Shown: positions 1 to 11,908 of the stretch, one piece after another
Layout: each line of letters opens with the position of its first letter
Numbering within the stretch: position 1 is the stretch's first letter
Assembly: GCA_951217055.1 (NCBI GenBank)
Contig: OX578279.1
Location: forward strand, 25,446,173 to 25,510,172
Reading direction: 5' to 3'
DNA length: 64,000 bases
Origin: Gerris lacustris
Lineage: Eukaryota > Arthropoda > Insecta > Hemiptera > Gerridae
Program-made: the position numbers and the translations under genes
The notes under the pieces: model-generated
The model's database searches: none
Told to the model about the DNA's origin: nothing
Seen by the model: the letters and a program-made list of their open reading frames with translations, nothing else

Positions 1-1493
1 AATAAAAATATATCATCTACTCCTTTCCTTTCTTATTTCCTTTCTTATTCCTGACTTATTCTCTGTCCGGATTACAGGATATCATGAGAACATTGTGTAA
101 AGAAACAATGTATTTTATCTAAACTACTTTAATCTTACTCCTTACTCCTCGGGCCTTTTCCTTTCCATGATATTCAATTGTAATTATTTTTGCTAATCCA
201 TCATTGGCCTTTTCTATTTATTTCTGCAGTTTTTACCTGTCTTCCGTATTGTCTCCTTATCGTCATTACCATTAGATGACTTTGAGTTACGCTTACAAGT
301 GATTCTTCGGTGTTGTTCCAGTTAGGCGACTTAACTTATTAAAGGAGATCTACATTGGTTCCTAAGTATGTGAATATAATTAGAAACACGAGTCTTTCTA
401 GTGTTATAGATCAGAAGTAATTAAAACAATAACTACATTTGAATAAGACACAAATAAATGGCCAAATTTTTACAATTAAGACGAACTAAAAAAAAAACTG
501 GATTAAAACTTTTTCTAAAATAGAAAATTTAAGTTAAATCACACTGATGAGGGGGTCTAGAGTTGAGCTGTCAAGAGCAGATTTTGTATAAGGCAAGAGG
601 AGCTTTCAAACTGCCTCAACTGTCAAACCGGTTACTGTCTTCAGAGCCAGACGCAACTCTGTCGTGCTGGCATGACTAGCTAAAGGCAAAGCTCTATACA
701 ATATAACCTAATCTAATTAATCCGAAATACCTTCTACACAGAATGTTATTCTGAAGTCACGATATTAAATTCAAAACCTCCTACCGCGTCAAAACCTGCA
801 TCCTCCCCTTCTATATTTCAATAATAGATCAGCTTAGAGGATTAATACAACTTTTGTAATAACTGACAACTAATTATTAACTTTAGTTAGAAGTTAAAAT
901 TATTTTTCCCTGATTAGATTAATCAGTGGCAGTCTGCAAAGTTAGCATGATTGCATTAACAAGCAAATTAAAATGCTTATTCAAAGGATAAATCAATAAT
1001 TATGGTGTAAGATATTAGAAAAATCCAGTAGCCGTTATGCAGGTACATAACATTAGCGTTACTTTAAACATATAAGAGTTGTATTTTTATTAAAAAGAAC
1101 TAACTTTTGTTAATAATACACTTCTTAGTATTACCAAATGTTTATCCATAATAAGTAAAAGTTTGTTAAACTAATATTTTTATGGGTCATAAAGTTCACA
1201 GCTTTATCCAAATAATTACGTTGTAGTGAAGTTCCCCACTCGGTTCATCCCTAATTTTATTTCACTAATTGGCACAATATTTGGCTAAGGTTTGCCTCAG
1301 TAAATTGTTTTAATTCAATGACCTACTGAAAATGCGTTTAGTCAGGTTATCCACATATAACTCGGTATCTAGAATTTTATATTTATAGTCCCCAATTAAC
1401 CAATTATTAAGTACAGTTATTAAAACACAATTCTACAGTGTAACATAGATTATATGTTTTTCGATAATTATACCACTTCTTGTATTGTCTCTT
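1..1493. other. No gene seen; AT-rich
   Basis: No coding region is supported. A polypyrimidine/CAG acceptor-like site near 229 is followed by about 32 open codons, but there is no convincing donor and no recognised protein, so I do not call an exon. The block around 545-700 is somewhat richer in GC but matches nothing I recognise. Confidence 0.6.
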
Positions 1494-1655
1494 AAGCCGT
1501 GTCCAGACTGCCGTACCGAACAGAGGAAACGAGCCGAATATTGGTCTCTGCGCATGCTCAGTATAAAGTGCGCCTGGGCATCTCAGACTGGGCATGCGCA
1601 GAGACCAATGCTCGGCTCGTTTCCTCTGTTGGGTTCGGCAGTCTGGACACGGCTT
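1494..1655. mobile_element. Foldback/MITE-like inverted repeat
   Basis: Two arms of about 65-70 bp (1494-1557 and 1592-1655) are near-perfect reverse complements around a loop of about 34 bp. The outer end reads AAGCCGTGTCCAGACTGCCG and the inner end GCATGCGCAGAGACCAA. No identical target duplication is evident: the flanks are TTA on the left and TTTAC on the right. Small open frames crossing it on both strands are by-products of the symmetry. It is probably a non-autonomous DNA transposon; the superfamily is unknown. Confidence 0.8.
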
Positions 1656-3720
1656 TACAGTTTGCGCGTTATCAGTTTGACAGCGCGGGAGAATCCGAGA
1701 AGTTAGGGTGGGGAGCCAATGAGAGGTCATGATTTTGGATTCTAGAATGTCGGGCCAACTAGGCAAACAAAAATGTCATTGGCCCCACTTCTCCCACAGT
1801 CCTAGTGGCTTTATTTTTCTTCATTTAAGTTCACCAATCTGAGTGTGAAAAGTCACAACTCGTAACGTGCACACTGCGAATGGTGGGTTCAGATTTATTG
1901 TTTGTTAATTCTTAAGTTTTAGATCAGATTTCTTTTTTCTTTTACTACTTTTTTCAGCGATTTTACTATTTCATTCTCTTTGCTTTGATTTTGTATTTTT
2001 TAACTTTTCTATACATGAAACGTCTGCTTTACAATTATTCATTTAATCTCGCTCTTATTATACATGAGCATTTCTTCTCCTACATGCATTTCTTTTTGTA
2101 TATATGTATTATTTATATAACATGATGCTCGGATATAATTATTACGGTCCAAATCTTCTTTTCAATTCCAGTTGACTCTTTTTGTGTTGAAATTGTGATA
2201 ATCTTCTGTCACACAAACAAAGCTCTGGAAAAAAACCCTCCGTTGTATAACACCAGGTTGATACCATTTTCCGTGGTCATCCAAGAGCCTTGATCCTGTG
2301 TTCTACCGTACTAAAGGGTCCTGATGTAGTAAGACCTTCTAAATCCCTTCTCATGTTGGCCCTTTCCATTTCCTATTTCCTTTTGAAAGAGCCAAAAAGA
2401 GGGGAGACGTTATGGGATGGGATTCTCTTTGTCACATACTCGCCAACGATAAATTACTTTATTTTTTTCCTCTACTTTCCCCTCTTTTATTTTTTTAACA
2501 GTGTGCAACCGGTGAGAACACAATAGTGGCGTTCTTTAGCATCTGGCTTCAGAGATAGCAGAGTTTAAATAGGTAGTCCTGTAATAAGCTTCTTTTCTTC
2601 TCCAAAAAATTGTATATCTTCAGCTTATGATCTAGGGTTTTATTCAAAAGCTTTTGGCATTTATTTTTTAGAGACCTCTCTCTACTCTTGAACCTTGACT
2701 CGGTTAACTCAACTGAATAAGTAATAGGAACGATACCGTAAAATGTATCTAGATCTAGATAAAAATACATGTTTTCCGTTAAACAAAATCTTATTCTTTT
2801 GACTTATACATCCAACATTAAACAAAGTTGGTATTACTGTGCTTTTATATCCTCATTTACTATTTTCTTTCTCATTAACTGTTTTTCTTACTCATTCTAT
2901 CAGTAAGTTCCAAAATATCCAATACAACAACGAAAAAATGTTTTTTTATGACTGTAATTCCCACCGAATCACCATCTTAATAACAAATTTAGATAAAAGT
3001 AGATAGATTGCCTAGTTCCTGGAAAAAAAAGTATATTTATTTGGGATAATAAAAAATTAATAAATAATTTGAACATGTTATCCTGGAAAAATAAATTGGT
3101 CAATATTTTTGTTGAATTATTTGTTACAATATATATATATTTTTTTTTTTTATAAAAATAGTTTTGATTATATTTAAAAAAAAATTGTTTATAGTAATTG
3201 ATCACTTAATTAAATCAGTATAAAAAATTGTATAGATATTAATCACAGCTTTATGACATTAACTATCTCATATTATGTTTTATAGTTGATATAAAAAAGC
3301 TATTACTGACATACATAGTAGTAAAGATTAGATAAAATGTTCATTCAAACTGATAACGAACCATTTATGAATGAAATGGTTGTGGTAATTTCTATATAAG
3401 AAATATTTTCTGAGTTTAATTGGTAAATATTATAGATTTCTAATTAAATAAAAACACTTTTATATATATGTTTTCTGGGTCTCTTCAGAGTTTTATTTGG
3501 TTTAGTTGATGAATAATTTTAGACATTTCTATCTTCTATTACGCTTAAATCCTTGCTATATTTCGATCTAACACCTTGGGCATCTTCAGGCTAATTTTTT
3601 TTAATCCTCAGTCATATGAGTAATTCTATAAAATGGTTTTTTCATACATTTTATTTACATAAAACTTGTTACTCTACGTACAAAAAACTTTAAAATTATA
3701 AAATAATTAAATCTTTCCTT
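1656..3720. other. No gene seen; AT-rich
   Basis: Only short, low-complexity frames occur. A block of normal composition at about 2225-2445 may be an old repeat fragment, but I recognise no family. 2940-3480 is extremely AT-rich with A and T runs. Confidence 0.6.
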
Positions 3721-3757
3721 TTTACTACCAGAGGGAGAGTCTCCCTCTGGTAGTAAA
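3721..3757. repeat. Perfect 18-bp palindrome
   Basis: The arm TTTACTACCAGAGGGAGA (3721-3738) is followed by a single G and then its exact reverse complement (3740-3757). It would form a hairpin or cruciform almost without a loop. It may be the remnant of a foldback element. No gene lies beside it. Confidence 0.9.
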
Positions 3758-4463
3758 ACACGGAAAAAATTACAGTGGTGTGCGAGATAATGCAGGCGTT
3801 ATGTCAGAAAGAAGTAGAAAACAATTTAAATGGATTAAAATACAATAGAGAATAATTGAGGAAAATCTAGTTAGAGTTACATATGAGATATATTATTAGT
3901 ATCGGCTCATTGAATTACTTATGACTCCAATAAATAGGAGTTATAATATATCTGACAGGATGTATTAAATTATCAATGTAATAATGTATTACACCGATTA
4001 ACTTAATTCCTAATCAACTCCTACTTGGTTTAGGTCATAACGTAAATCCGTACAAGTTAATTCATGAATTACATAATGCGGATGTCTGGAGAAGCTATAC
4101 AACTATCAGAATAGCAAATTACCATTTAATTTAGTTAATATTAGAGCTTGACCGTCCTCATTAATCGATGTTAAGAAGAAATAATAGTGTATCAATATAA
4201 CAGAGAATTAAGAGAAGAGAATAGAAGATTAGTTATTTCTCTTTGAGGTACAAATCGAATACTAATTAAAGCCAAGCATATCGGAGCTTGACACATTATC
4301 AAATTAAAGCAGAATTGGCTTTGGCTGTATTTAAAAAGATACCATGAAAAAACTATGAAATATGAGGAATAGTTGAAAAATGGACCAAATAAAGGGGAAT
4401 GATAACCAGTAGTAAATAATAATGAATATGGTTGAGGTCATCATAATAGAACTATATATATAT
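3758..4463. other. No gene seen; AT-rich
   Basis: AT-rich sequence without recognisable coding potential, RNA gene or strong repeat structure. Confidence 0.55.
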
Positions 4464-5031
4464 CCCTCGGGAACGCGCGGTCCTGTGAGGCCTAAATTTG
4501 CAATTTAACTGTAAAATTGAGATAGATGTGCGTGCGATAGGAAGCTAAGAATTTTTCTAGCTACATTTCTTGCTTTTATCAAGAGAATCAGTCACTGTTT
4601 GACATCGTTCGTGATTATACTTCAATTCTGTGCCCATATTGTCCTGACAGGGGACCGGCGCCACTTTCACCTAAATTTTAGTATTACGCTAATTTTAGTG
4701 AAATTTATACATATAATACAAAATAAATTAATATGGTACCTGAATTTAAAAATAAAATAATAAAAATTTGCAGGAAATATTAAAAAAGTGGAAATTATAA
4801 TTGAGACTGACAAATTTTGTGCTTATATACTATGAGACTAAACAACGTTATTTTATAAATTAAAAAAATAAAACAATAAAACCAATTTAAATATGTTTTA
4901 TAATATTTTACCAAAATGATTTCAAGTTTATATTTATTTTACCTGTTGTGTGGGCACATAAAAAGATTAAGGCCTATCAGGGGTCCGCGGCTCCTCGTGT
5001 CTGTATTAGACCGCGCGCACCCGAGGGTTAA
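4464..5031. mobile_element. piggyBac-like MITE candidate
   Basis: The left end begins CCCTCGGGAACGCGCGGTC. The right end is the reverse complement of CCCTCGGGTGCGCGCGGTC and is followed at once by TTAA (5028-5031). CCC-starting termini next to TTAA are characteristic of piggyBac-type insertions. The left flank is TATA-rich (ATAT instead of TTAA), so the target duplication is not intact there. The interior of about 560 bp has no transposase frame. The left end also holds the motif AGGCCTAA, mirrored by TTAGGCCT-like sequence near 4970. Confidence 0.55.
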
Positions 5032-5472
5032 ATATATATTTGCGGCATCTGCTAAGCTATCATCATTGCTAAATATGAAAGAAGCAGAGATTTGTATATT
5101 AATAAACGAATTAGAGAATGGAATCTGTTTTACAGGGATAGAATGAACTTATTTTGATCGTAATCTGTAAAAGATCAAACATTTGAGAATGCTTATAATT
5201 ATAATAAGCCTTCTCTTGGGTCTAGAACCTCAAGAGACTGTGTTCTTGGGGGTAACTGTGGAAAAACTGCCTTCTTTCTCTGTGTTGAGTAACTGTGTTT
5301 CCCCCAATCTTTTACTAGGGAATCATTATGATTTTTTATTAGTACAATTGGCCACATTACACCTCCAATGTTTGAATAAAATTGTAGGTCCATTTTTATT
5401 TAATTATTCTAGACATACGTATTTTTCATTATTAGTTTGCTTTTTGGTTTACTTTTGTTGATTTATAGGTAT
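5032..5472. other. No recognised gene
   Basis: A 92-codon open frame (5183-5461, +) has a hydrophobic, low-complexity translation with no recognised domain. I consider it a chance frame. Confidence 0.5.
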
Positions 5473-5996
5473 AAACTGTATTTTTTTTTTATGTTCGTGG
5501 AAACTATTAAAGACAGACAGACTTATTTCACTACACTTAAAAATTTACCAATGACCGAAGTATGTGAATCACAAACCCTAGCACACATTCAGACGCAGAG
5601 CAGGGTAGGGCAATACTACTAAACCACACTTGGCCTATATATAGGCCAAGTGTATATATATATACACTTCCTCTATCTATATAAGATATATTTATTAATA
5701 TACGCTCGCTTCAATGATAGAGCCACGCGATACCTAGTATATTTCTTTTGTTGGTTTACAAACAACTTTACTGTTACTGTTTACGGTTTACTGTTGGTAT
5801 ATTAAACTGTATTTTTTTTATGCACGTGGAATCTATTAAAGACAGAACTTAATTAAATACAGACAGACTTATTTCACTACACTTAAAAGCTCGCTTTAAT
5901 TAATTTACCAATGACCGAAGTATGTGAATCACAAACCCAAGCACACATTCAGACGCAGAGCAGGGTAGGGCAATACTACTAAGCCACACTTGGCCT
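5473..5996. repeat. Spaced direct repeat, about 165-190 bp units
   Basis: Unit 1 (5473-5635) and unit 2 (5803-5996) share long identical stretches, for example ACCAATGACCGAAGTATGTG and GACGCAGAGCAGGGTAGGGC. Unit 2 carries small insertions. The units lie in the same orientation about 170 bp apart. This is a recent local duplication or two copies of one repeat. A related phrase, ACGCTCGCTTCAA, recurs at about 5702 and 34942. Confidence 0.8.
5626..5653. repeat. Perfect 28-bp palindrome
   Basis: ACACTTGGCCTATA is followed directly by its reverse complement, 14 bp per arm with no loop. It sits at the end of the first unit of the direct repeat. The second unit has the same ACTTGGCCTA but not the mirrored half, so the palindrome arose only in unit 1. 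Confidence 0.9.
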
Positions 5997-7869
5997 ACCC
6001 GACGCAATTGTATCTGGTGTCTCAATTCTCGCGCTCTCATATATTTCTGTGGTTGATAAACCAATGCATCGGCCTGCCTGCATCGGAATGTACGCCTGGC
6101 CAAAAAAATCCATATTCCAACTATTAGTATGATATAGCTAAACCCTCATTTATTGACTTTTTTTATGAGTAACTAATTTTATTATTATTTATTTTAGTTA
6201 ATTCATTATCTCAACATACCGAATTGTTTACAATTAGGTACAATACTCCACAATCTTTTAACAACAATACGTACTGTTGACAGAAAATACACCTAGTGAG
6301 CTAGTCATCTGGGCTTAGAATTCATTTATTTTGGAGTAAGCAAAAATCATGGACAGAATACATCCGACATCGAATCAGACCATGTAAAAACCTAAGTATT
6401 CGACCGAACCTCTTTCATTAAAAAAGAACAGACACGAAAAATGCTTACTGTGTAGACCTCCAGACTTGTACATGCCAAACTTGCCACACGCCTATGCCAA
6501 CTTGAACCACTGCGGAAATCACATCCTACCTGATTCATCATAATCATTAGTTTCTAGAGTCCATTCATCAATCAGTTTCTCTTTCTCACTTCTATTTAGT
6601 TCTGTTTGTGCCCGTTCTATTTATTTCATTCCATACATTGCTCTTCTAGATATTCGCCACGTCTGCTTGTCTTCCTCTCTTTCTATTACTACCCTAAAGG
6701 TTCTAATCCAAGGCCACTTTCTCAACGGCTTTATTTCTCCTTCTCATGCATATTCCTAAATCTAATTTTCTGGTGTGTGGCCATTATTATGGTACTTAAT
6801 GGCCATCTTGTCCCATATACATATTTAAATTTCTTCATAACAATCGGCGAACGTAAGTCTGCAGCTGCAATGTTTTTCGTTTCTTTCCTAAGTTTCTGAC
6901 CCATATATAAAGGTATAAAATTGACATTGCTTACCTGAGGCACTAATAAAAATATTAGAAAGCTACTGGACAGCCGAAATTCATATTTTTTTAAACATTT
7001 TATTGGTGGTGATAATATTACCTTGCAAGTACACCCAAAAGTTTTTAAAAATTGTATTTGATCTAATACATATTTACAAAGTATATAAGAAATTTATTTT
7101 AATTCCAATGTACAATAAAGTAATTGAATTTGTAATTTGTATAACAGTAAAAAAAAAAATAAAAACTGATAAAATATAATTTATCAAGCTAAGACCGCCT
7201 TTTCTACTCTAATTTCAATAATCTTTGAAATATACAAATAAATAAAAAGATCTTATTCCCGAAAAGTTATAACCTTTTAAATTCTTTTATAGATTTACAT
7301 TTTTTTTACTTTATGTATTTTTACATCCAATGTACTCAGTAATTGTGTTCTTTTTTCATACGATAAAATAACTAGATGATCTTTACAAAATATTTCCCTC
7401 AAATGTAATCAACTATCAATGGTGTGTTATTTTAAACTCAGTTCCTTTTTAATATTTAAAATATTTCTAACTTAGTTTTTTTTTTCATAATATATATTAT
7501 GAATAGTTACATTGAATTTATTTCAAAATAGAAAATAGTATACACTAACAAAACATATAAAACATGTTTAATCTTGATACAAAATACTAACTGGTTTAGC
7601 AATATATCATTTTATTAAATTATTTCTAATATTTTATTACTTTGTATAACTAGGTTATTTTATTGTTTGTTTTACCATTTTTGTTTGTGTGATTTACTAG
7701 AACAGGAAACGAATATTAATTATAAAATATTATTCATGACTGGTGCAAATATTTAATAGAATTTTTTTATCTTTTGTTTAAGAAAAATAAATGAATTTTT
7801 ATATGAGATATTTTACTTATAGTTGAAAAAAAGGAATGGCCCTAGTACTTTATTAAAAAAAATATTTTA
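5997..7869. other. No gene seen; AT-rich
   Basis: No recognised coding, RNA or repeat feature. Open frames near 6606-6943 on both strands are hydrophobic and not recognised. Confidence 0.55.
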
Positions 7870-7930
7870 AAAACTATATCTTTTTACTTTACCGACGACT
7901 TTTCGGACAAATTTATTTCCTTCTTCATGG
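7870..7930 (-). repeat. Degenerate PLE-type ribozyme-like tail
   Basis: On the minus strand this reads TGAAGAAGGAAATAAATTTG, then TCCGAAA and CGGTAAA. That closely matches the better preserved motif at 9377-9417 on the other strand. The GAAACGTC core is disrupted here. The two copies face opposite ways about 1.5 kb apart, as the ends of a PLE-type insertion could. Confidence 0.45.
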
Positions 7931-8999
7931 TATAATATACGAATTTCTTAGGCATTCTGGAAATCTATTTAATTTTTTTATAATTTACGTTAAGGATAAA
8001 GAAAGACGTTTCTCCTTTAAAGGTGGGTTCACAGCTTGACTTTTTTACTCGCTTGGGCTTATATGGTAGATAAGAATATATTCATGAAGCCGTGGGGATG
8101 TCACTGCATTCCCCCCCCCCCCCCCCTTCCTTTCTTGTGCACTTGCGTAGCATCCGTTCAGGTTATAAACAAAGCCGAATATATTATTAAAATACAAATA
8201 TTAATTTTCTAAAAAGATTGTTTGAAAATGAAAAACAAGTGTATATTTAATATTTAAACAAGAGGGAAGGGAAGAGGACTGGATGGTTTCATTCAGATTA
8301 GCGTAAATCGAGAAAATTGGTTCCAAACCAACTTTTGACAGCCATAGATTATTCTGATGCGCTTCAAAATTCTGATGCGCTTTGGCAGTGTGGACAAAGC
8401 TTGAAAGTAACAATATTTTACATTGTATTTGAACCCATTATAGTTGAGACAGAGATTTAATCTGACTCAAATCAGATTTTTAACTTCTATTTGGACTCCT
8501 AAATTAGTTTCTCTTTCAATTATTATGCGTCTCATCGGGACATGAAGTGAAGATAATCAGATATTCTTCTGAAGATAATCACTAGTAGCTGATAGCTGAC
8601 TTTGTAAAATCTAGAACTATTGATGGAGAGACGTATTTCTTCATTCCTAATCTAGTTCCTTAAGCTCTATTTCTACTCCACTAATCATAGTTAATAAAAC
8701 TGAATGAGCAAAAATTGGTTAGAAGTCAAAAAACCACTGTAACTAATACAGAACTAATGTGGTTGAAACCAGTCTTAGTTAAATATATTAATGAAGTTTT
8801 CTTCATTGTGAAGTATTGTGATCATTCTGAAGAACAATTGTTTGTTGTCTTTTGTCTTTCTGTTCGACAATATTGTTGCTATCTACCATATTTTAAAAAT
8901 GACCGATTCTAATGAAATTTAGATGGTAAGTTATAAATTAGCTAATTGTTGGTCCTATATTAATTTCATTGCTTGCTTTCACGTGTGTCCAAAGATGTT
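7931..8999. other. No gene seen
   Basis: Contains a 16-base poly-C run (8111-8126) and a short tandem of ATTCTGATGCGCTT near 8351-8382. No gene is supported. Confidence 0.55.
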
Positions 9000-9231
9000 T
9001 TTATTAAAAACTATGTATTTTTAAAAGTACTTAACAAAATTAATAAAATTGGGATAGTTTGTTGGAAGTAACCGACAGATGGACCCATAATAATTTTAAG
9101 GGTTTTAATTTAATATTAAATTAAGTTTAGTGTTACTTTGCTGAGAATAGAAACAAATCCAAATCTTATTTGATCATTCGTCCAATAATAAAAGGGAATA
9201 AGCTATGTGCCACACTAGTTGCAAACTATTT
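9000..9231 (+). repeat. Dispersed repeat R1, 3' end fragment
   Basis: Ends in TATGTGCCACACTAGTTG, the same terminal phrase as the R1 copies ending at 32248 and 33331 (+) and starting at 15141 (-). Only the 3' part is recognisable. R1 is a non-coding family of about 540 bp; its class is not established. Confidence 0.5.
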
Positions 9232-9376
9232 TGACAATAAACTGTATAAATCAGTTTTAACGTTTGAGGTGAGTATAAACTCAAATATTGTACCACTACA
9301 ACTCGAGTTTGATTGAGTTTTTATTTTTTACATAATCATTTTCAATTTAATCTTACTATCATTTTCATTCTTAATC

Positions 9377-9417
9377 TTACCCTGAAGAAGGAAATATATT
9401 TTCCGAAACGTCGGTAA
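9377..9417 (+). ncRNA. Hammerhead-ribozyme-like motif (PLE type)
   Basis: In order: TTACC (stem I), CTGAAGA (fits CUGANGA), a hairpin GGAAA/TTTCC (stem II), GAAACGTC (GAAA plus a very short palindromic stem III, then the cleavage NUH triplet GUC), and GGTAA closing stem I over 5 bp. PLEs are known to carry minimal hammerheads with short stem III that act as dimers. One deviation is an unpaired A between CTGAAGA and stem II where the canonical fold has a 10.1-11.1 pair. Activity is therefore uncertain. Confidence 0.5.
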
Positions 9418-11560
9418 ACTAGAACATTGTGTTTTTTTTTACTTTTGACTGATCCTCGCTATCCAGCATAAAATATTATTTAATTATTTCACAGTCGATA
9501 CTTTCAAATTCTTAGTTATAGTTATATTTAAGATTTGAATTATATCATTAGATGAGTATAGCTCAGTTGTAAGAGAACAACTGCGGTTATATTTTGCTGC
9601 GTATAGTGTACGAGTAGAGTACGAGGCAGAAAATTGCTTGACCACAGTTTGTTTAACATGGTATCAGTTCAATTAAGGCTGTCCCATAGAGGCCGAGGCT
9701 GACTAGCGGAAGCTGTCGGTTTCGCTATAGTTTACAGTACTACTCTTGTATGCTTCTATCTCCAACATCCTCGTACTGTACATCACTGTATCAGACTCCT
9801 TAAATAGCCTTTATACCCTGACTAAGAGCCTTTCCTCATGCTCCTAAATAAGCTACGCTTCGCGCCCTTATATACATTAAAATATATGACCCTGAACTAC
9901 GAGTATATGGCTATCAAAACTCATGATTAAGATAAATAGGCCTTTTCATGTGGACTTACATGATTTAACATTATCCTTCTAAACATGTTCTCATTTAGAT
10001 CAAAAGTAAATTATTTACTTCACATACTTAAAATGATGAGTTTTTACTGTTTCTTTTATGACCTGATCAACACATAATTAGGTTATTAATGAAATGGTAC
10101 TCGCAGCCACTTTACACATCTGCTAATCATCAGGGTGAAACATGTCACGCCTTTCTGGGATGCGAACTCGCCAGATTTGTCAGTGTTTAGACATAGGTTG
10201 CAGGCTAGTTGCTAACCACTTTTTAGTTTTGGCGTGGAGTTGCTAACCTCACCAGTTCCTATTGAAACGACACTGTCTCGATTTTTGTTTAACTTAATGA
10301 GTTAATAGTGTCGTGGTAGATCCTTTTAGGGTAATAAAATGAACTAACGTTTACATGACGACGTCTTAACCAGCCATTATCAAGCCTAGAAAATATATAT
10401 TTTTAAAAAATTAGATGGACGACATAACATATTAACTACAACAATGACTTAACTCATCTTGACTACAATACCTGTAATGTGATAATTGTGAGGATCGTTA
10501 CAAGAATGTGAATATATTTAGAGCGGCGTCGTTCCTTCGTCAAACATTATTATATCAATACTCGATATATCTCCTCACTTACACATCAAACTCTGTGCAT
10601 CATAACACATTAACAAAACATTAAAATTAACAATAACAGAAGTCAGACTAGGAATAATTACAAAATTTAACACAACAATATTATAACATGGTAACTAATG
10701 GTATTCTGGATTACGTTAATTTCATATCACATTCTTATCATTAAATAGTAAATCTATCTTTAGAAGACGAAAAAGGCAATTATTAATTAATCCTATTTAG
10801 AGTAAATTTAAGTAACTGAATAAATATAAAATTTCAAGATAAAAAGAACTTTTTATATACTACGTTTTTAAATTTTCTGTTGAATCGTATGTAATGTTGA
10901 TAATATAATTGTTATTGTTATATAATATATAATGTTAGTGAAAAAAAAAAGTTCCAAATATATTTACTTCACATAAATGACTACCATCTAGAGAGCTAAT
11001 CACATACTTTTGAAATAATATAAATAATATACATATATTTGAAATAATATAAATAATATTATCGATAAATAATATAATCGATATATTTCCTGTTTTGCTG
11101 TCATTCAATGTTTATCTCTTATTTATAAAAATCACAAATTTGAAACCCGTCAAAATGAAGATTGTAAATATGGGACATAGCAAAACAAATAAAATAACTT
11201 GCGGATTTTTTCCGAACTAACTTTTCATACAGCAAAATTTGCTGAAAACCAATTAAATTCTGCTGAAATATGGCTAAAAGTATTAAAATAATGCATTGTC
11301 ATCGTGTTCTGAGCTATGCTAAAAGTTTCAAATGTCTAGCTATTCGGGAAGTTAGTTAGAAATCGATTGCCAGATTTGTACCGGACAAACAAACAAACAA
11401 GATAGCAAGCTAATAAAAACGTAGTAAAAATTAAAGATATCTGTCTAATAATGATCTATAATACCCTCTAAACTAAAATTATATTGTTCCGAGGCGGGAA
11501 TTATGGTTTGAATTAATATAAACACCACTACAGTATTTATTCAATGATCTTGAGTCGGTT
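9418..11560. other. No gene seen; weak tRNA-like box A
   Basis: TAGCTCAGTTG near 9559 looks like a Pol III box A, but no box B follows at a tRNA-like distance. An 8-bp inverted repeat (ACGACACT) lies at about 10266-10317. A 20-bp unit, TGAAATAATATAAATAATAT, is directly repeated near 11011-11058. The rest is AT-rich. Confidence 0.5.
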
Positions 11561-11908
11561 TTAATATTTACTGTAGAATCTGATCTGATCGCTATGTTTA
11601 ACACTTAACGCTTCTACTATCTTTCTCCGATTAGACTTATTTTCAGTACCAATGATTTTCGTTTCTTCGAAATTGAACTTGTGGTTAGTGGCCAATGTGT
11701 GACACGATAAGGCAGTGTTGGAGTTGCCTTTATTTTCATCATATTTGTGTTGTTTTATGCGGTTGCTGATGAGTTGATTACTTTCTCCTATGTAGCTTTT
11801 ATTACAATGTCCACAAGGAATTTCGTAGATAGCTCCGACAGTATTCTCAAATGGTATTTTATCTTTTAAATTGTGGTATATTAATCCTGTTTTGTTAAGC
11901 GGTTTATA
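11561..11908 (-). pseudogene. Penelope-like element, GIY-YIG endonuclease remnant
   Basis: The minus strand reads without a stop for 115 codons and then TAA (11561-11563). The translation has the order typical of PLE C-termini: KPLNKTGLIYHN, IYEIPCGHCNKSYIGES (the GIY-YIG region with Cys pair), NRIKQHK, NTALSCH, NHKFNFEETKII and NRRKIVEAL. In PLEs this endonuclease lies downstream of the reverse transcriptase and nicks the target. A stop lies immediately upstream (11909-11911), and no reverse transcriptase is recognisable beyond it, so this is a truncated fossil. It is clearly a different lineage from the copy at 19877. Confidence 0.85.

Noticed and set aside
229..329. Possible exon after TTTCTGCAG
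   Set aside because: About 32 open codons but no good donor and no recognised protein.
1407..1766. 119-codon minus-strand frame and overlapping plus-strand frames
   Set aside because: They read through both arms of a palindrome; the open frames on both strands follow from the symmetry.
9556..9570. Possible tRNA or SINE from box A TAGCTCAGTTG
   Set aside because: No box B or cloverleaf in range.
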